Positions 29,996 through 38,461 of a stretch of DNA of 64,000 bases are shown here, one piece after another. Origin of the DNA: Blastocladiella emersonii ATCC 22665 (lineage: Eukaryota; Blastocladiomycota; Blastocladiomycetes; Blastocladiales; Blastocladiaceae). Location: contig JANHCV010000004.1 of assembly GCA_025594325.1 (NCBI GenBank), positions 1,860,001 through 1,924,000 on the forward strand. The letters are read 5' to 3'. Positions within the stretch are counted from its first letter, which is position 1. Every line of letters starts with the position of its first letter. A model generated the notes under the pieces. The model did not search any database and was not told where the DNA came from. It saw only the letters and a program-made list of their open reading frames with translations. A program made the position numbers and the translations under genes.

Positions 29996-32637
29996 ATGAA
30001 TTCTGAACTGGAAGCGCTCGCCGAGAGCACCAAGCGACTCGAGTCCCACGTTTGCGGCGATACTGCGCCGGGTGGAAGCTGGCAGCTCGGCCAGCTGGCG
30101 CTGAAAACTGCACAGACCTACCTGGATGCTGCTCGCCAGCTTCCCGCCGAGACTCTTGCGAAAGATGTGCTCAAGCTTCAACATGCAGCGCGTGCGCTTG
30201 GGGCTGCTCTCGATATGGCGACTGCGAGATTTGACCTCATGACCTTGCGCCCGGATCAGGTTGTGATCAGGCAAATTGTTGGTCTCGGAGGTCATCTCAG
30301 GACCTTGAACTCCGTCGTCGATACTATCATCACCATCGGCCGGGAACTCGTCGAAATCGGCTGCCCAGCATCCATTTTGGAGCAAGTACTCGCGGAGCAG
30401 CAAACTGCTCGCGACGCTGACAGAATGCAGGCCAAGACTTTGCTCATTCAATGCTCGAAGCTCGGCGAGGGTCAGTTTCGCAAACTCCTTGACGAGATGG
30501 AGGCCGACGTCGCGGCCGAGGCCGTGATCGCACTTCGGCACACCGCTCAGGCGCCTGCGGCCGAGGCCGAGTCTGTCGAGGGCCTCGCACGTTCAGCAGC
30601 ACTACATGTTCTCAGTATTGTTCGTTCGGGCGCGGCTGACGCGATTCTTGCTGCGGCGCCATCGACACCTTTGACCACGTCGCTCAACTTTCATCTTCCA
30701 GGAAATCTTGTCGATCCAACGGAGCCTCGTCAGCCGGGCAAGTGGACGATTGGGACACAGCTCGCGCTTGGTACCAAAGTCTCGATCAAGACCGTTGCTT
30801 GTACCCGTCGCGACGCGTCAATCGCTCGAGAGCGCGCAGCAGTGCTTTCTGCTGCATGGACGCGACTCGGGTATCTCGACGGGGTCGCGCCGCTCCTTGG
30901 TGTGGCACCCTTTGCATCGCCGCCGTTCCTGGTGCTTTCCGTCTTTCATCCGACTCGATTCTTGACATTTGTCGCGCAACGCCCGGAAAAGCAGCTCGGG
31001 CTCCTGCGCGACGTGGCGACGGGTCTCGCGAACCTTCACTTTCACGGCATTGTTCACGGCTACCTTTGTCCGACGGAGATTCTGCTGACAACTACCGGTT
31101 CCGCGGTGCTGTTCCCGACGGCTATCGAGCGCGCGCTCACGGGCACGAGTGGCACCTTGACGGACGATGACCTGCCCTACACAGCGCCCGAACTTCTTGA
31201 CGCGCCGGAAGCTGCTCGGACTGCCGCGTCGGACGTGTTTGCGTACGGTATTCTCGCGTACGAGGTCATGGCCGGAGCCTTGCCTGCTCGTGGTCACCAG
31301 CCTGTTCAACCGACATTCTCGCCCAACTACTCGGCCACGCTCTGGAACGTCATCAGTGGGTGCTGGAATGTCGATGCGGCGCTACGCCCAAACATGGCCA
31401 GCATCGCGACCCAGCTTCGTATCTTCGCCATGGCTGCGGTGCCTGGCGGTACAGCTGTGGGATCGAAGCGGCGCCGCGATCCGGACGAGTCGGACGCGGA
31501 GCAGTCACTCAAGCGGCTCAAGCGCGAACCAGTGCCGCCTCGTGTATATCTTGGTCCGGTTTTCGTTTCGCGCCAACCTGAGCCGGTGCCCGTGCCCGTG
31601 TCAGCGTCAGTTCAACAGCCCTGGGCCGCTTACCTTCGCGGTCGGCTCTTTCGATTTGCTTGCGGGCTCGTCGGCATGAACGATCACTTCGAGGTATCCC
31701 CGCAGTCGCGATTGTGCGCGTTGTCGTCGCTGAACTAACTCTCCAGCCGTCTTAGAACTTCTCGCGGCCGCATCAGAGCGGGGATTTGGCCATTTGGTAT
31801 GCACGCGACGATCTTGCTCGTGGGCTTCTCACGTCGCTGCGCGTCAAGGGCATGGTCGTCACCGTTGCTGGCATCGGGATTCTCGGCCGTGCGATGGAGT
31901 CGCGGAGCCAAGCGCTCACAACTCTACGGCTCGAACGCGTCGGCCTCAATGTTCAGGCCTTCCTCGCGCTGGTGCAGGTGATCGGCGGGACTTCCTTGAC
32001 CTCGCTTATAATCGAGGACGCGGCGGTCGCTCTCAACCGCGCGGATGCTGAGTACTTTGCCAGGCGGCTCCCGCCCACGCTCACCTCGCTGGCCCTCAGC
32101 AACATGCACTTTGAGTCAGCTGGGTTCGCGCTCTTCGTGGTCAACTTTCCGCCTCGCCTCGAAAACCTCACCATCAACCAGATTCTGATGGGTGATGATG
32201 GAGCTCGCGCTCTCGCACAGCACATGTCGCGGAAGCTCACTTCGCTCTCCGTGCATCAGTGCGGGATCACGGACGAGGGCTTTGCGGCGCTCGTGCCGCG
32301 GCTTCCCGCGACGCTCCAGTCGCTTGACCTCGGCGGGAACCTGATCACTCGGGCCGGGATCCAGCATTGCTTCAAGCAAATTCCCTCACCTCGTGGTCGT
32401 GGCCTCATAGGCTGGCTGAATCTCGGCAAGGCCAACGGCGCCGTGACAGCGAACTGGCTTCCCAAGTCTCTCGAGGTGCTCAAGCTCGGCTCGTGCGGGT
32501 TCAACGAGGCGGACGCCAAGGTCATTGTGACGGTTCTCAAGCGGGCCGCGCCTGGGCTCAAGCGGCTCGATCTCTCGGGTAACGGGTTGGACGTCGAGCG
32601 GGCTCCTCGCGCGGATGGGCTTGAGATTGTGCTGTGA
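29996..32637 (+). CDS. Helical domain - pseudokinase - LRR protein, copy 2
   Basis: Exons 29996..31693 and 31756..32637 (62-nt intron with a clear CTAAC branch site), 859 residues, intact. N-terminal helical region (~1-235, starts MNSELEALAESTKRLE). Kinase-like fold (~245-485): TKVSIKTVACTRRD supplies the Lys; the catalytic loop is HGYLCPTEILLT, lacking the HRD Asp and the Asn; DFG is absent; APELL and DVFAYGILAYE are present. A basic cluster (KRRRDPDES...LKRLKR) resembles a bipartite nuclear signal. A hydrophobic stretch (YLRGRLFRFACGLVGM) precedes the intron. Exon 2 encodes LRR/RNI-type repeats (LTSLALSNMHF, LTSLSVHQCGITDEGFAALV, LQSLDLGGNLITRAGI, LKRLDLSGNGL). It is the downstream tandem paralog of the gene at 26746. 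No family name can be assigned. Confidence 0.8.
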
Positions 32638-33034
32638 GGTGTTTCGTTGATCATCGAGAATGTGATGCTTGATTTTTTTTTACAGGTTTTTGGAGCTGAG
32701 TTGCCGCATTTGAAGTGGACAAGGGTGGGCGAGTGAGTCGGTGAAACGCGCGATCAAGATGAGCGACGCGTCGCGTCCGCACCAGCCACGCCGAAACGCG
32801 TTTTCGCGCGGGTCACCTGCCTGCGCACAGCCGCACGCAAAACCACCCGCCTTCTCACTCCCTCACCCACCCCGCACTGGCTGCAAGCGAGCGGGCTCAG
32901 GCCAGGCGGCGGCCGTATAAAACTGGGCAGGGGTCCCCGCCGCCCCCCGCTCTCCCTCGCCCCTCACCTGCGCGACCCCGCTCGCCCACCACGTATCACC
33001 TCTACGCATCAACACCCCCACACGCATCACCACC
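32638..33034. promoter_or_regulatory. Promoter region of the first Hva1/TUDOR gene
   Basis: No gene seen. TATAAAA lies at 32916..32922, 119 nt before the ATG, followed by CGTATCACC and GCATCAACACC near the start codon. Confidence 0.6.
32916..32922 (+). promoter_or_regulatory. TATA box of the first Hva1/TUDOR gene
   Basis: A perfect TATAAAA in GC-rich context upstream of the ATG at 33035. Confidence 0.72.
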
Positions 33035-33460
33035 ATGTCGCACCACAAGGCCAAGGCGGTGATCCCGACGGAGCAGCTGGGCGACGAGAACCCGGCGCTC
33101 GAGATCCACGCGGGCGACCACGTCAAGTACAACCAGATGGAGGTCGAGGGCGCGCCCGTGTCGTACGGCGTCGTCGAGGAGATCCTGACCCACGACAAGA
33201 GCCTCGGCGGGCGCAGCCACGGCAAGGTGCACGCGTCGGACGAGCATCCCAAAGTCGTACGTGTCTCCGTGCTGCTCGCTTGCGAGAGCCGTGTCTCACC
33301 CTCGTCACCCTCCGGCTCGCAGGTGATCCGCGACGACCACACGCACAAGCGCACTGCGTACAACCCACAGGTCATCCTCGCCAAGGAGGGCGACGCGCCC
33401 GAGCCGCACACCAAGGGGCCCGAGCACCCCATTATCACGGCCGACGTCGAGGACCGCTAA
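33035..33460 (+). CDS. Small Hva1/TUDOR (DUF2945-type) protein, copy 1
   Basis: Two exons, 33035..33256 and 33323..33460, 119 residues. The Hva1/TUDOR fold is visible: IHAGDHVKYN, PVSYGVVEEILTHDKS, HGKVHASDEHPKVVIRDDHT and RTAYNPQVILAK. This small SH3/tudor-like domain is known as hypervariable protein A1 in fungi and in bacterial DUF2945 proteins; its function is unknown. The 66-nt intron (GTACGT...GCAG) is a multiple of three without stops, so a retained form would add 22 residues. The same intron position occurs in copy 2 at 43230..43669. TATA box at 32916 supports the start. Confidence 0.88.
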   Translation: MSHHKAKAVIPTEQLGDENPALEIHAGDHVKYNQMEVEGAPVSYGVVEEILTHDKSLGGRSHGKVHASDEHPKVVRVSVLLACESRVSPSSPSGSQVIRDDHTHKRTAYNPQVILAKEGDAPEPHTKGPEHPIITADVEDR

Positions 33461-34123
33461 GCTGCTGCCGCGCGCGCTCGCCCGCGCACGCGTCGTTGTC
33501 GCAGGTCGGGCTCGGTGCCGTGGGGCGCTGCATGAGCCCGCGAGTGTTTGATCTTCTCCCGCATCACATCGATTGTTGTAATATTGAACCCGTCGTATTT
33601 TCACCTGGTCTCGCGATGGGATGGTGCGAAGGTGCGCGTTGCCGCACCGCGGGTGACGAGCTGCTCACCGCGACCAAAGCTCGACCTTGACGTGGGAGCG
33701 CTCATGCTGACTTCCGCCGTCCGCCGTCCGCCGCGGTCTTCGTCACGTTCGTCGACGCGGTCGAGGGCGGCCCTGCCACCCACGGTGACGCGCGCTGAGG
33801 TTGAACCCTTGCTGCCGTTGCTGCCGCGCTGAGTGCAAAGCCTCGCTCCGTGCGGAAACGCGTCGGGAACGCGCCTGAAAACACTCGGCAGAAAACGGCC
33901 GGCCGGCCCTCTCGTCCGAACGCGAACGCGAACGCGCGCGAGGCTGACCACGCCTCGCCGCTGACCACGCGTCGCCGCTCGAAGCCGATCCGCCGCCTTC
34001 TTCGGCGGCCGGGGTACAAAAGGCGGGTGATCCCCCCGCCCCGGCCCTTGCTCTCAACGAACGTATCTACCACGTATCTACCACGTATCTACCACGTATC
34101 TACCACGTATCAACTCCCCCAAG
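33461..34123. other. Intergenic region with duplicated C2 promoter block
   Basis: No gene seen. About 33715..34060 is related to the block upstream of C2-2 (GAGGGCGGCCCTGCC, CCCTTGCTGCCGTTGCTGCC, GTCCGAACxCGAACGCGA-like sequences). A TATA variant TACAAAA is at 34015..34021 and an 11-nt tandem repeat at 34061..34114. Confidence 0.6.
34061..34114 (+). repeat. 11-nt tandem repeat in the C2-3 leader
   Basis: Four exact copies of ACGTATCTACC followed by ACGTATCAAC, directly before the ATG at 34124. The unit is an amplified version of the start-proximal CGTATC sequence seen before other TATA genes. Confidence 0.9.
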
Positions 34124-34647
34124 ATGATGTCCCAGGCCGCCTACACCAACCAGGCCCACGCTGCTCAGGGCCCCGGCTTCTTCAACGCTATCGAGGTCAC
34201 CGTCGGTGCGTGTCGCCGCTGCTGGCTCCGCGACGCGTCGCTTGAGCTCGGTCGCTGACGCCGGCGGCCGCGTCGCTCGTGTTCGTAGTCGAGGCGCGCC
34301 ACCTCGAGGGCGAGGACGGTCTCCTCCGCCGCAAGTCGGACCCGTACGTCATCGTGCACGCCGGCATGACCCACAAGCTCAAGACGGCCGTCAAGGAGAA
34401 GACGGTCAACCCCGTCTGGAACGAGAAGTTCGTCCTCACCAAGGGCACTTTCTCCAACGAGATCACTGTCGAGATCTTCGACTCTGATCGGTTCCGCGAC
34501 GATTACCTCGGGAAAATCGAGATCAAGGTCGACGACATCGCGCGCAACCGCGGGCTCGACATGTGGTTCCCGCTGACCAACAAGAAGGGCAAGAAGGTCG
34601 CCAAGGGCGAGATCCACCTCATTTTGCACCCTGTTCTGCGCATGTAA
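34124..34647 (+). CDS. Small single-C2-domain protein, copy 3
   Basis: Two exons, 34124..34205 and 34289..34647 (83-nt intron), 146 residues. Features are those of copy 2: MMSQAAYTNQAHAAQ start, RKSDPYV, KTVNPVWNEKFVL, FDSDRFRDDYLG with calcium-loop Asp residues, and the Lys-rich NKKGKKVAKGEIH strand. The intron is strikingly like that of copy 1 (CTCCGCGACGCGTCGCTTGA, CGTGTTCGTAG), although the coding exon 1 is like copy 2, which suggests gene conversion or mosaic duplication. TATA variant TACAAAA is 109 nt upstream. Confidence 0.9.
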
Positions 34648-35437
34648 GTCGTGCGCACGAGCAGACCGAGTGGCCGTGGTGGTGTTCGGCCGCGAAGAGT
34701 GTGAGTTGTACAGTAATATCACGAGATTTCCGTCGCGTCGTGGCCGTGACACTCTGGCCGAGGTCGCGTTCCTCGCTGTTGCTGCCCCGAAAGTTGATCG
34801 ATTTGGACGACGACGGAGAGAGCTCGCATAACGTACCGAGAGCTGCATCTGGCCGTGGCCTGAGTTTCGATTCGGAAACGCCGCGGAGGATAATGCGGGA
34901 CAGAGGCTTACGACGCGTGAATGGGGTTGCAAACCGCAATATAAGAAGCAACAAACGCGCAAATCACAAAACGTCAAGTGATATTAGCTAATTCTGCACT
35001 GATCCACAGAGAGCACACACATCGGCTTGTTGGCACCCTGCTGAACATAGCGCGCTCCATTGCCGCGACTCATGGGTGCAACCGTCAAGCAACAGCGCTG
35101 TGTGGGCAAGTGAGCCGTAGCGCGAGAACGAGGGGTTGAGCTGGGAGGCCATTGAGCAAGAAGAGATGCTTGGTTGCCGGGGACAGTCGAATGTATCAAG
35201 CGTTGCTCCATGGTAGTGGGTTATCGTTCGCACGGGATGGAGGATGGACGAACACGACAACTGGCAGCATGCAAGGGAACGACTGCACTGATCGCGTCGC
35301 TGATGAATCCGACAGACATGGCAGGCGGGTCATCCGATGTGCCGTCGCGCCCTTTCAGGTTCGAAGTTGGCGACCTCCAAAAGCCCTCCTCTCTCCAACC
35401 ACCAACCCGCAGTCACTGCAACGTAACGCTCAAAACC
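34648..35437. other. Intergenic region between C2-3 and RBM42
   Basis: The C2 3'-flank motif is at 34703..34722. The rest, including the RBM42 promoter, has no TATA box or coding frame that I can support. Confidence 0.5.
34703..34722 (+). promoter_or_regulatory. Conserved C2-gene 3'-flank motif, copy 3
   Basis: GAGTTGTACAGTAATATCAC, identical over 20 nt to the motif after C2-1, starting 55 nt after the C2-3 stop. Confidence 0.6.
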
Positions 35438-36552
35438 ATGTCATACAACTACCCGGGACACGGCGCGCCGGGCTACCCCGCGTACGGCGCCCCGCTTCCG
35501 GCCTACCCGGGCGCTGCGCCCGCGGCCCCGCCGGCCCCACCGGCCCCGCCCGCGCAGTCCGCCACGGAGCAGGCCTACTACGCGCAGATGATGTCTGACC
35601 CGGTCTACGCGGCGTACGTGGCGCAGTACTATGCCAGCTACCCGGGTGCCGCCGCCGCTGCTGCACCCGCCACGGCCGTCCCCGGTGCTGCTCGCCCAGG
35701 CGCCGTCTCGCTCGACCTCGACCAGGTCATCCTCAAGTCGGAGAGCAAGCGCACGGTAGCCGCCAAGGAGAAGGAGAAGAAGGCGGCCGCCGCTGCCGCT
35801 GCGAGTGCGCCCGCCAAGGAGCCTCCACGAAGCGGTTCTGCGGCTTCAGCCTCTGCGTCCGGAGTACTCGATGATGCTGCATCGACGGGCTCGAGTGCGC
35901 TCAAGCGCAAGGCCCGCGACGACGACGAGGACGGCGAGGCGCTGGCGCCGCCGGCCAAGATCAAGGCCAAGGCGACCGAGAAGCGCAAGGACGTCGAGAA
36001 ACCCGTCAAGCAGTCCAAGGGCGTCGAAGACTCGGCCGAGTCCCAGCTGCCGCGCAAGAAGAAGATGATTCGCGCCGCCGCCGGCGAGGTGTGGGAGGAC
36101 AAGTCGCTGCTCGACTGGCCGGAGAGTACGTTGACATGCCTCACTCGCATCACTTCATCCAGCCCACTAACATACACCCTGCCCTCGTGTAGACGACTTC
36201 CGCCTGTTCGTGGGTGACCTCGGACCCGAGGTGACGACCGAGAACCTCGAGTCGGCGTTCGGCAAGTACGCTTCGTTCCAGCGCGCGTACGTGGTGCGCG
36301 AGAAGCGCACCGGCAAGAGCAAGGGCTACGGGTTCGTCAGCTTCATGAACGCCGAGGACTACACGCGGGCGTTCCAGGAGTACAACAGTGCGTACCCCCG
36401 TTTGCACCGCTCCCTCGGCCAGATACTGACTACCCTGCGCCGTGTTCGTAGACAAGTACATTGGCTCGCGGCCCGTCAAGCTGCGCAAGTCGACGTGGCA
36501 GGACCGCAACATCGAGGTCAAGCGCCAGAAGATGAAGCGTCGCGGGTTCTAG
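35438..36552 (+). CDS. RBM42: RBM42-like RNA-binding protein (one RRM)
   Basis: Three exons, 35438..36125, 36193..36387, 36452..36552; introns 67 and 64 nt; 327 residues. The start MSYNYPGHGAPGYPAYG leads into a Pro/Ala/Tyr-rich region, then a Lys/Ala-rich stretch. The family block AAAGEVWEDKSLLDWPENDF precedes the RRM: RLFVGDLGPEVTTENL (RNP2) and KSKGYGFVSF (RNP1). The end KYIGSRPVKLRKSTWQDRNI is the diagnostic RBM42 tail. Introns lie at the RRM entry and just after YN in the last helix, both phase 1. RBM42 associates with the spliceosome and hnRNP K in animals; here a nuclear splicing-related role is inferred. The frame closes exactly at both junctions. Confidence 0.93.
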
Positions 36553-36778
36553 CCGCCTGTGAATACACTAATTGTCCATGACCACCGCTGACATGGCCAT
36601 CGCGCGCCTGGGCTTGAGCGAAAGCCGATGGTCAGCTCGACACGGCGCGAAGCCTTCGCGAGCGACGCCACGCCAGCTCGTCGTTCGCCTCGACTTGCAA
36701 ACCCCCGCCCTCTCCACCCTCCTCTCCCACAAACAGTTTTATTGCAACGAATCAACACCCTACACTCTACACAACGCC

Positions 36779-38218
36779 ATGCTACACCATCTGCCCGCCG
36801 AGCTCGTGGCGCTCGTCGGGTCGTTTGCCGACTCGCAGTCGCTGCTCCGCCTCGTCGCCGTGAACCGGTCCATCCGCACGGCGCTGCTGCAGTGCCCACG
36901 GCCGTGGCGAGTGCTCTGCCTCGGTAGCATCCTCCCGCCCCCGTCAGAAGGCAGCAGCCAGGCGGGCGGCGTCGCGGGACCGGTCGGAACCGTAGCGCAG
37001 ACGGCGACAACCACGGCGCTCGTCTACGACATGCGAGTCTTGCGCTTTATTCAGTCGCTCGCGTCTCCGGCGTTCTCTTTGCACGAGGATGCGGCCGTTG
37101 CCCTCGCGGCGTTCCCGCTGCTCGGCCGCACCGTGTGCGCGGCGGTCCTCGTCGTCGATGCCTCGGAGACCCCGATTGCGTCGGCCGTGTGGGACCTGTG
37201 CCGCGCGTTCCCAAACCTGCGCGCGCTGTCGCTCGCCTTCTGCTACAACCTGCGGCTACAGGACCCGACCGCGCCCGCCGTGTGCAGCGCGACGGGCGCC
37301 ACCGCGGGACCGGGGTCCGTGTACGCTGTTCCGTCCGGCGTCAGCACCGAGCCGTCGGCGAGCTACGGCCACCGTCTGTTCGCGCGGCTGCTGTCGTCGC
37401 GACGACGGTCGGTGCCGCACCTCCACACCGTGTACCTGGGCGGGACCGACGTTGTGACGGCGCCGTTGCTGGTCGCCATTGCCGCGGCATCGCCACCGCT
37501 CTGGCTCGGCGACGTGGCGCAGTGCCGAACGTGTGCCGAGGTGATCCCGGCGGCGCTGCGGTGCCGGACCGCCGGGTGCACGCGGCTCGTCGACATTTGT
37601 GCGGCGTGCGAGGACGACACGCTCAACTGCGACTGCCACGAGTGCGAGTCGGGCGCGTTCCTCGCGCGCATCTGCAGCGCGTGCCGCCCGCTACTCCCGC
37701 GCCTCCCCCGAACCTACGTTCCGCCGGCGATGCGCCGCGGGAACAACGGGTACTACCCGCCAGCACCAGCACCCGGAGCAGCGGGACACGACGCGTGTCC
37801 CATCGCTTCGATGTTCGGAGAACCGAGCACACCGAGCCCGCCCGCGACGGCCGAAACGCGGTGCCTCGTCCCGCCGCACGCGTTCCTGCCGAGCGGCAGC
37901 AGCGCGGGTTCGGGGGCCGCGCCGTCCGTGCCCTCGTTCCCCGCGTGTCCCGACCGACTCAACTACTTCTACTGCGCACGCCACGACCGGATCCTGACCA
38001 ACTGCCCTGCGTGCTACGCGCGGTGGCGGTGTCCCGGGTGCGGCATCGGGTACTGCTGGGAGTGCTGGAACTGGAGCCTCATCGACAAGGGCCGCGTGTG
38101 TCGCGCGTGCTGCGACGAGAACGCTGCGGGCGAGATCGTGCAGTGCGCGACGACGCACGGCGGCGGCCAGGGTGCGCCGGGGCACGGCGCGGAGAACTTG
38201 TATTATCCGCACGGATGA
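36779..38218 (+). CDS. F-box-like protein with C-terminal Cys-rich modules
   Basis: Single exon, 479 residues. The N-terminus LHHLPAELVALVGSFADSQSLLRLVAVNRSI has the form of an F-box, which would bind Skp1. A middle Leu-rich part (LCRAFPNLRALSLAF, HLHTVYLGG) could be degenerate LRRs. The C-terminal half carries many CxxC pairs: CRTCAEVIPAALRC, DICAACED-x-NCDCHEC, ICSACRPLL, then after a Pro-rich linker YFYCARHDRILTNCPACYARWRCPGCGIGYCWECWNW and CRACC. These look like RING/LIM-like zinc-binding modules but fit no single pattern I know. ATG at 36779 follows GAATCAACACCC. It could be an adaptor of an SCF-type ubiquitin ligase; this is inference. Confidence 0.75.
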   Translation: MLHHLPAELVALVGSFADSQSLLRLVAVNRSIRTALLQCPRPWRVLCLGSILPPPSEGSSQAGGVAGPVGTVAQTATTTALVYDMRVLRFIQSLASPAFSLHEDAAVALAAFPLLGRTVCAAVLVVDASETPIASAVWDLCRAFPNLRALSLAFCYNLRLQDPTAPAVCSATGATAGPGSVYAVPSGVSTEPSASYGHRLFARLLSSRRRSVPHLHTVYLGGTDVVTAPLLVAIAAASPPLWLGDVAQCRTCAEVIPAALRCRTAGCTRLVDICAACEDDTLNCDCHECESGAFLARICSACRPLLPRLPRTYVPPAMRRGNNGYYPPAPAPGAAGHDACPIASMFGEPSTPSPPATAETRCLVPPHAFLPSGSSAGSGAAPSVPSFPACPDRLNYFYCARHDRILTNCPACYARWRCPGCGIGYCWECWNWSLIDKGRVCRACCDENAAGEIVQCATTHGGGQGAPGHGAENLYYPHG

Positions 38219-38461
38219 CGTGCTGGATACGGATATATGGTGTTTTGAACAAGAGGTTCCTGACTGGTCGACGCAGCGCGGACTGAGATCGCGCTGCGCC
38301 ACTCACGTTAGTTCGCGACGCGTCTTGGACGCTGAACCTCAGCAAGCTCAAGATTCTCGAGTCGAGACAGGCACCGCGAGGTGGCCGTAGGGACGCATCG
38401 ATGGATAAGGCGAACTAAGACAGATACTGTAGACTACTAATGAACCTGAAAGAGAAATCAT

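Noticed and set aside
33257-33322. Reading the Hva1-1 intron as coding
   Set aside because: It is open in frame, but GTACGT/GCAG borders and the same position as the intron of copy 2 show it is an intron; retention is only a possibility.
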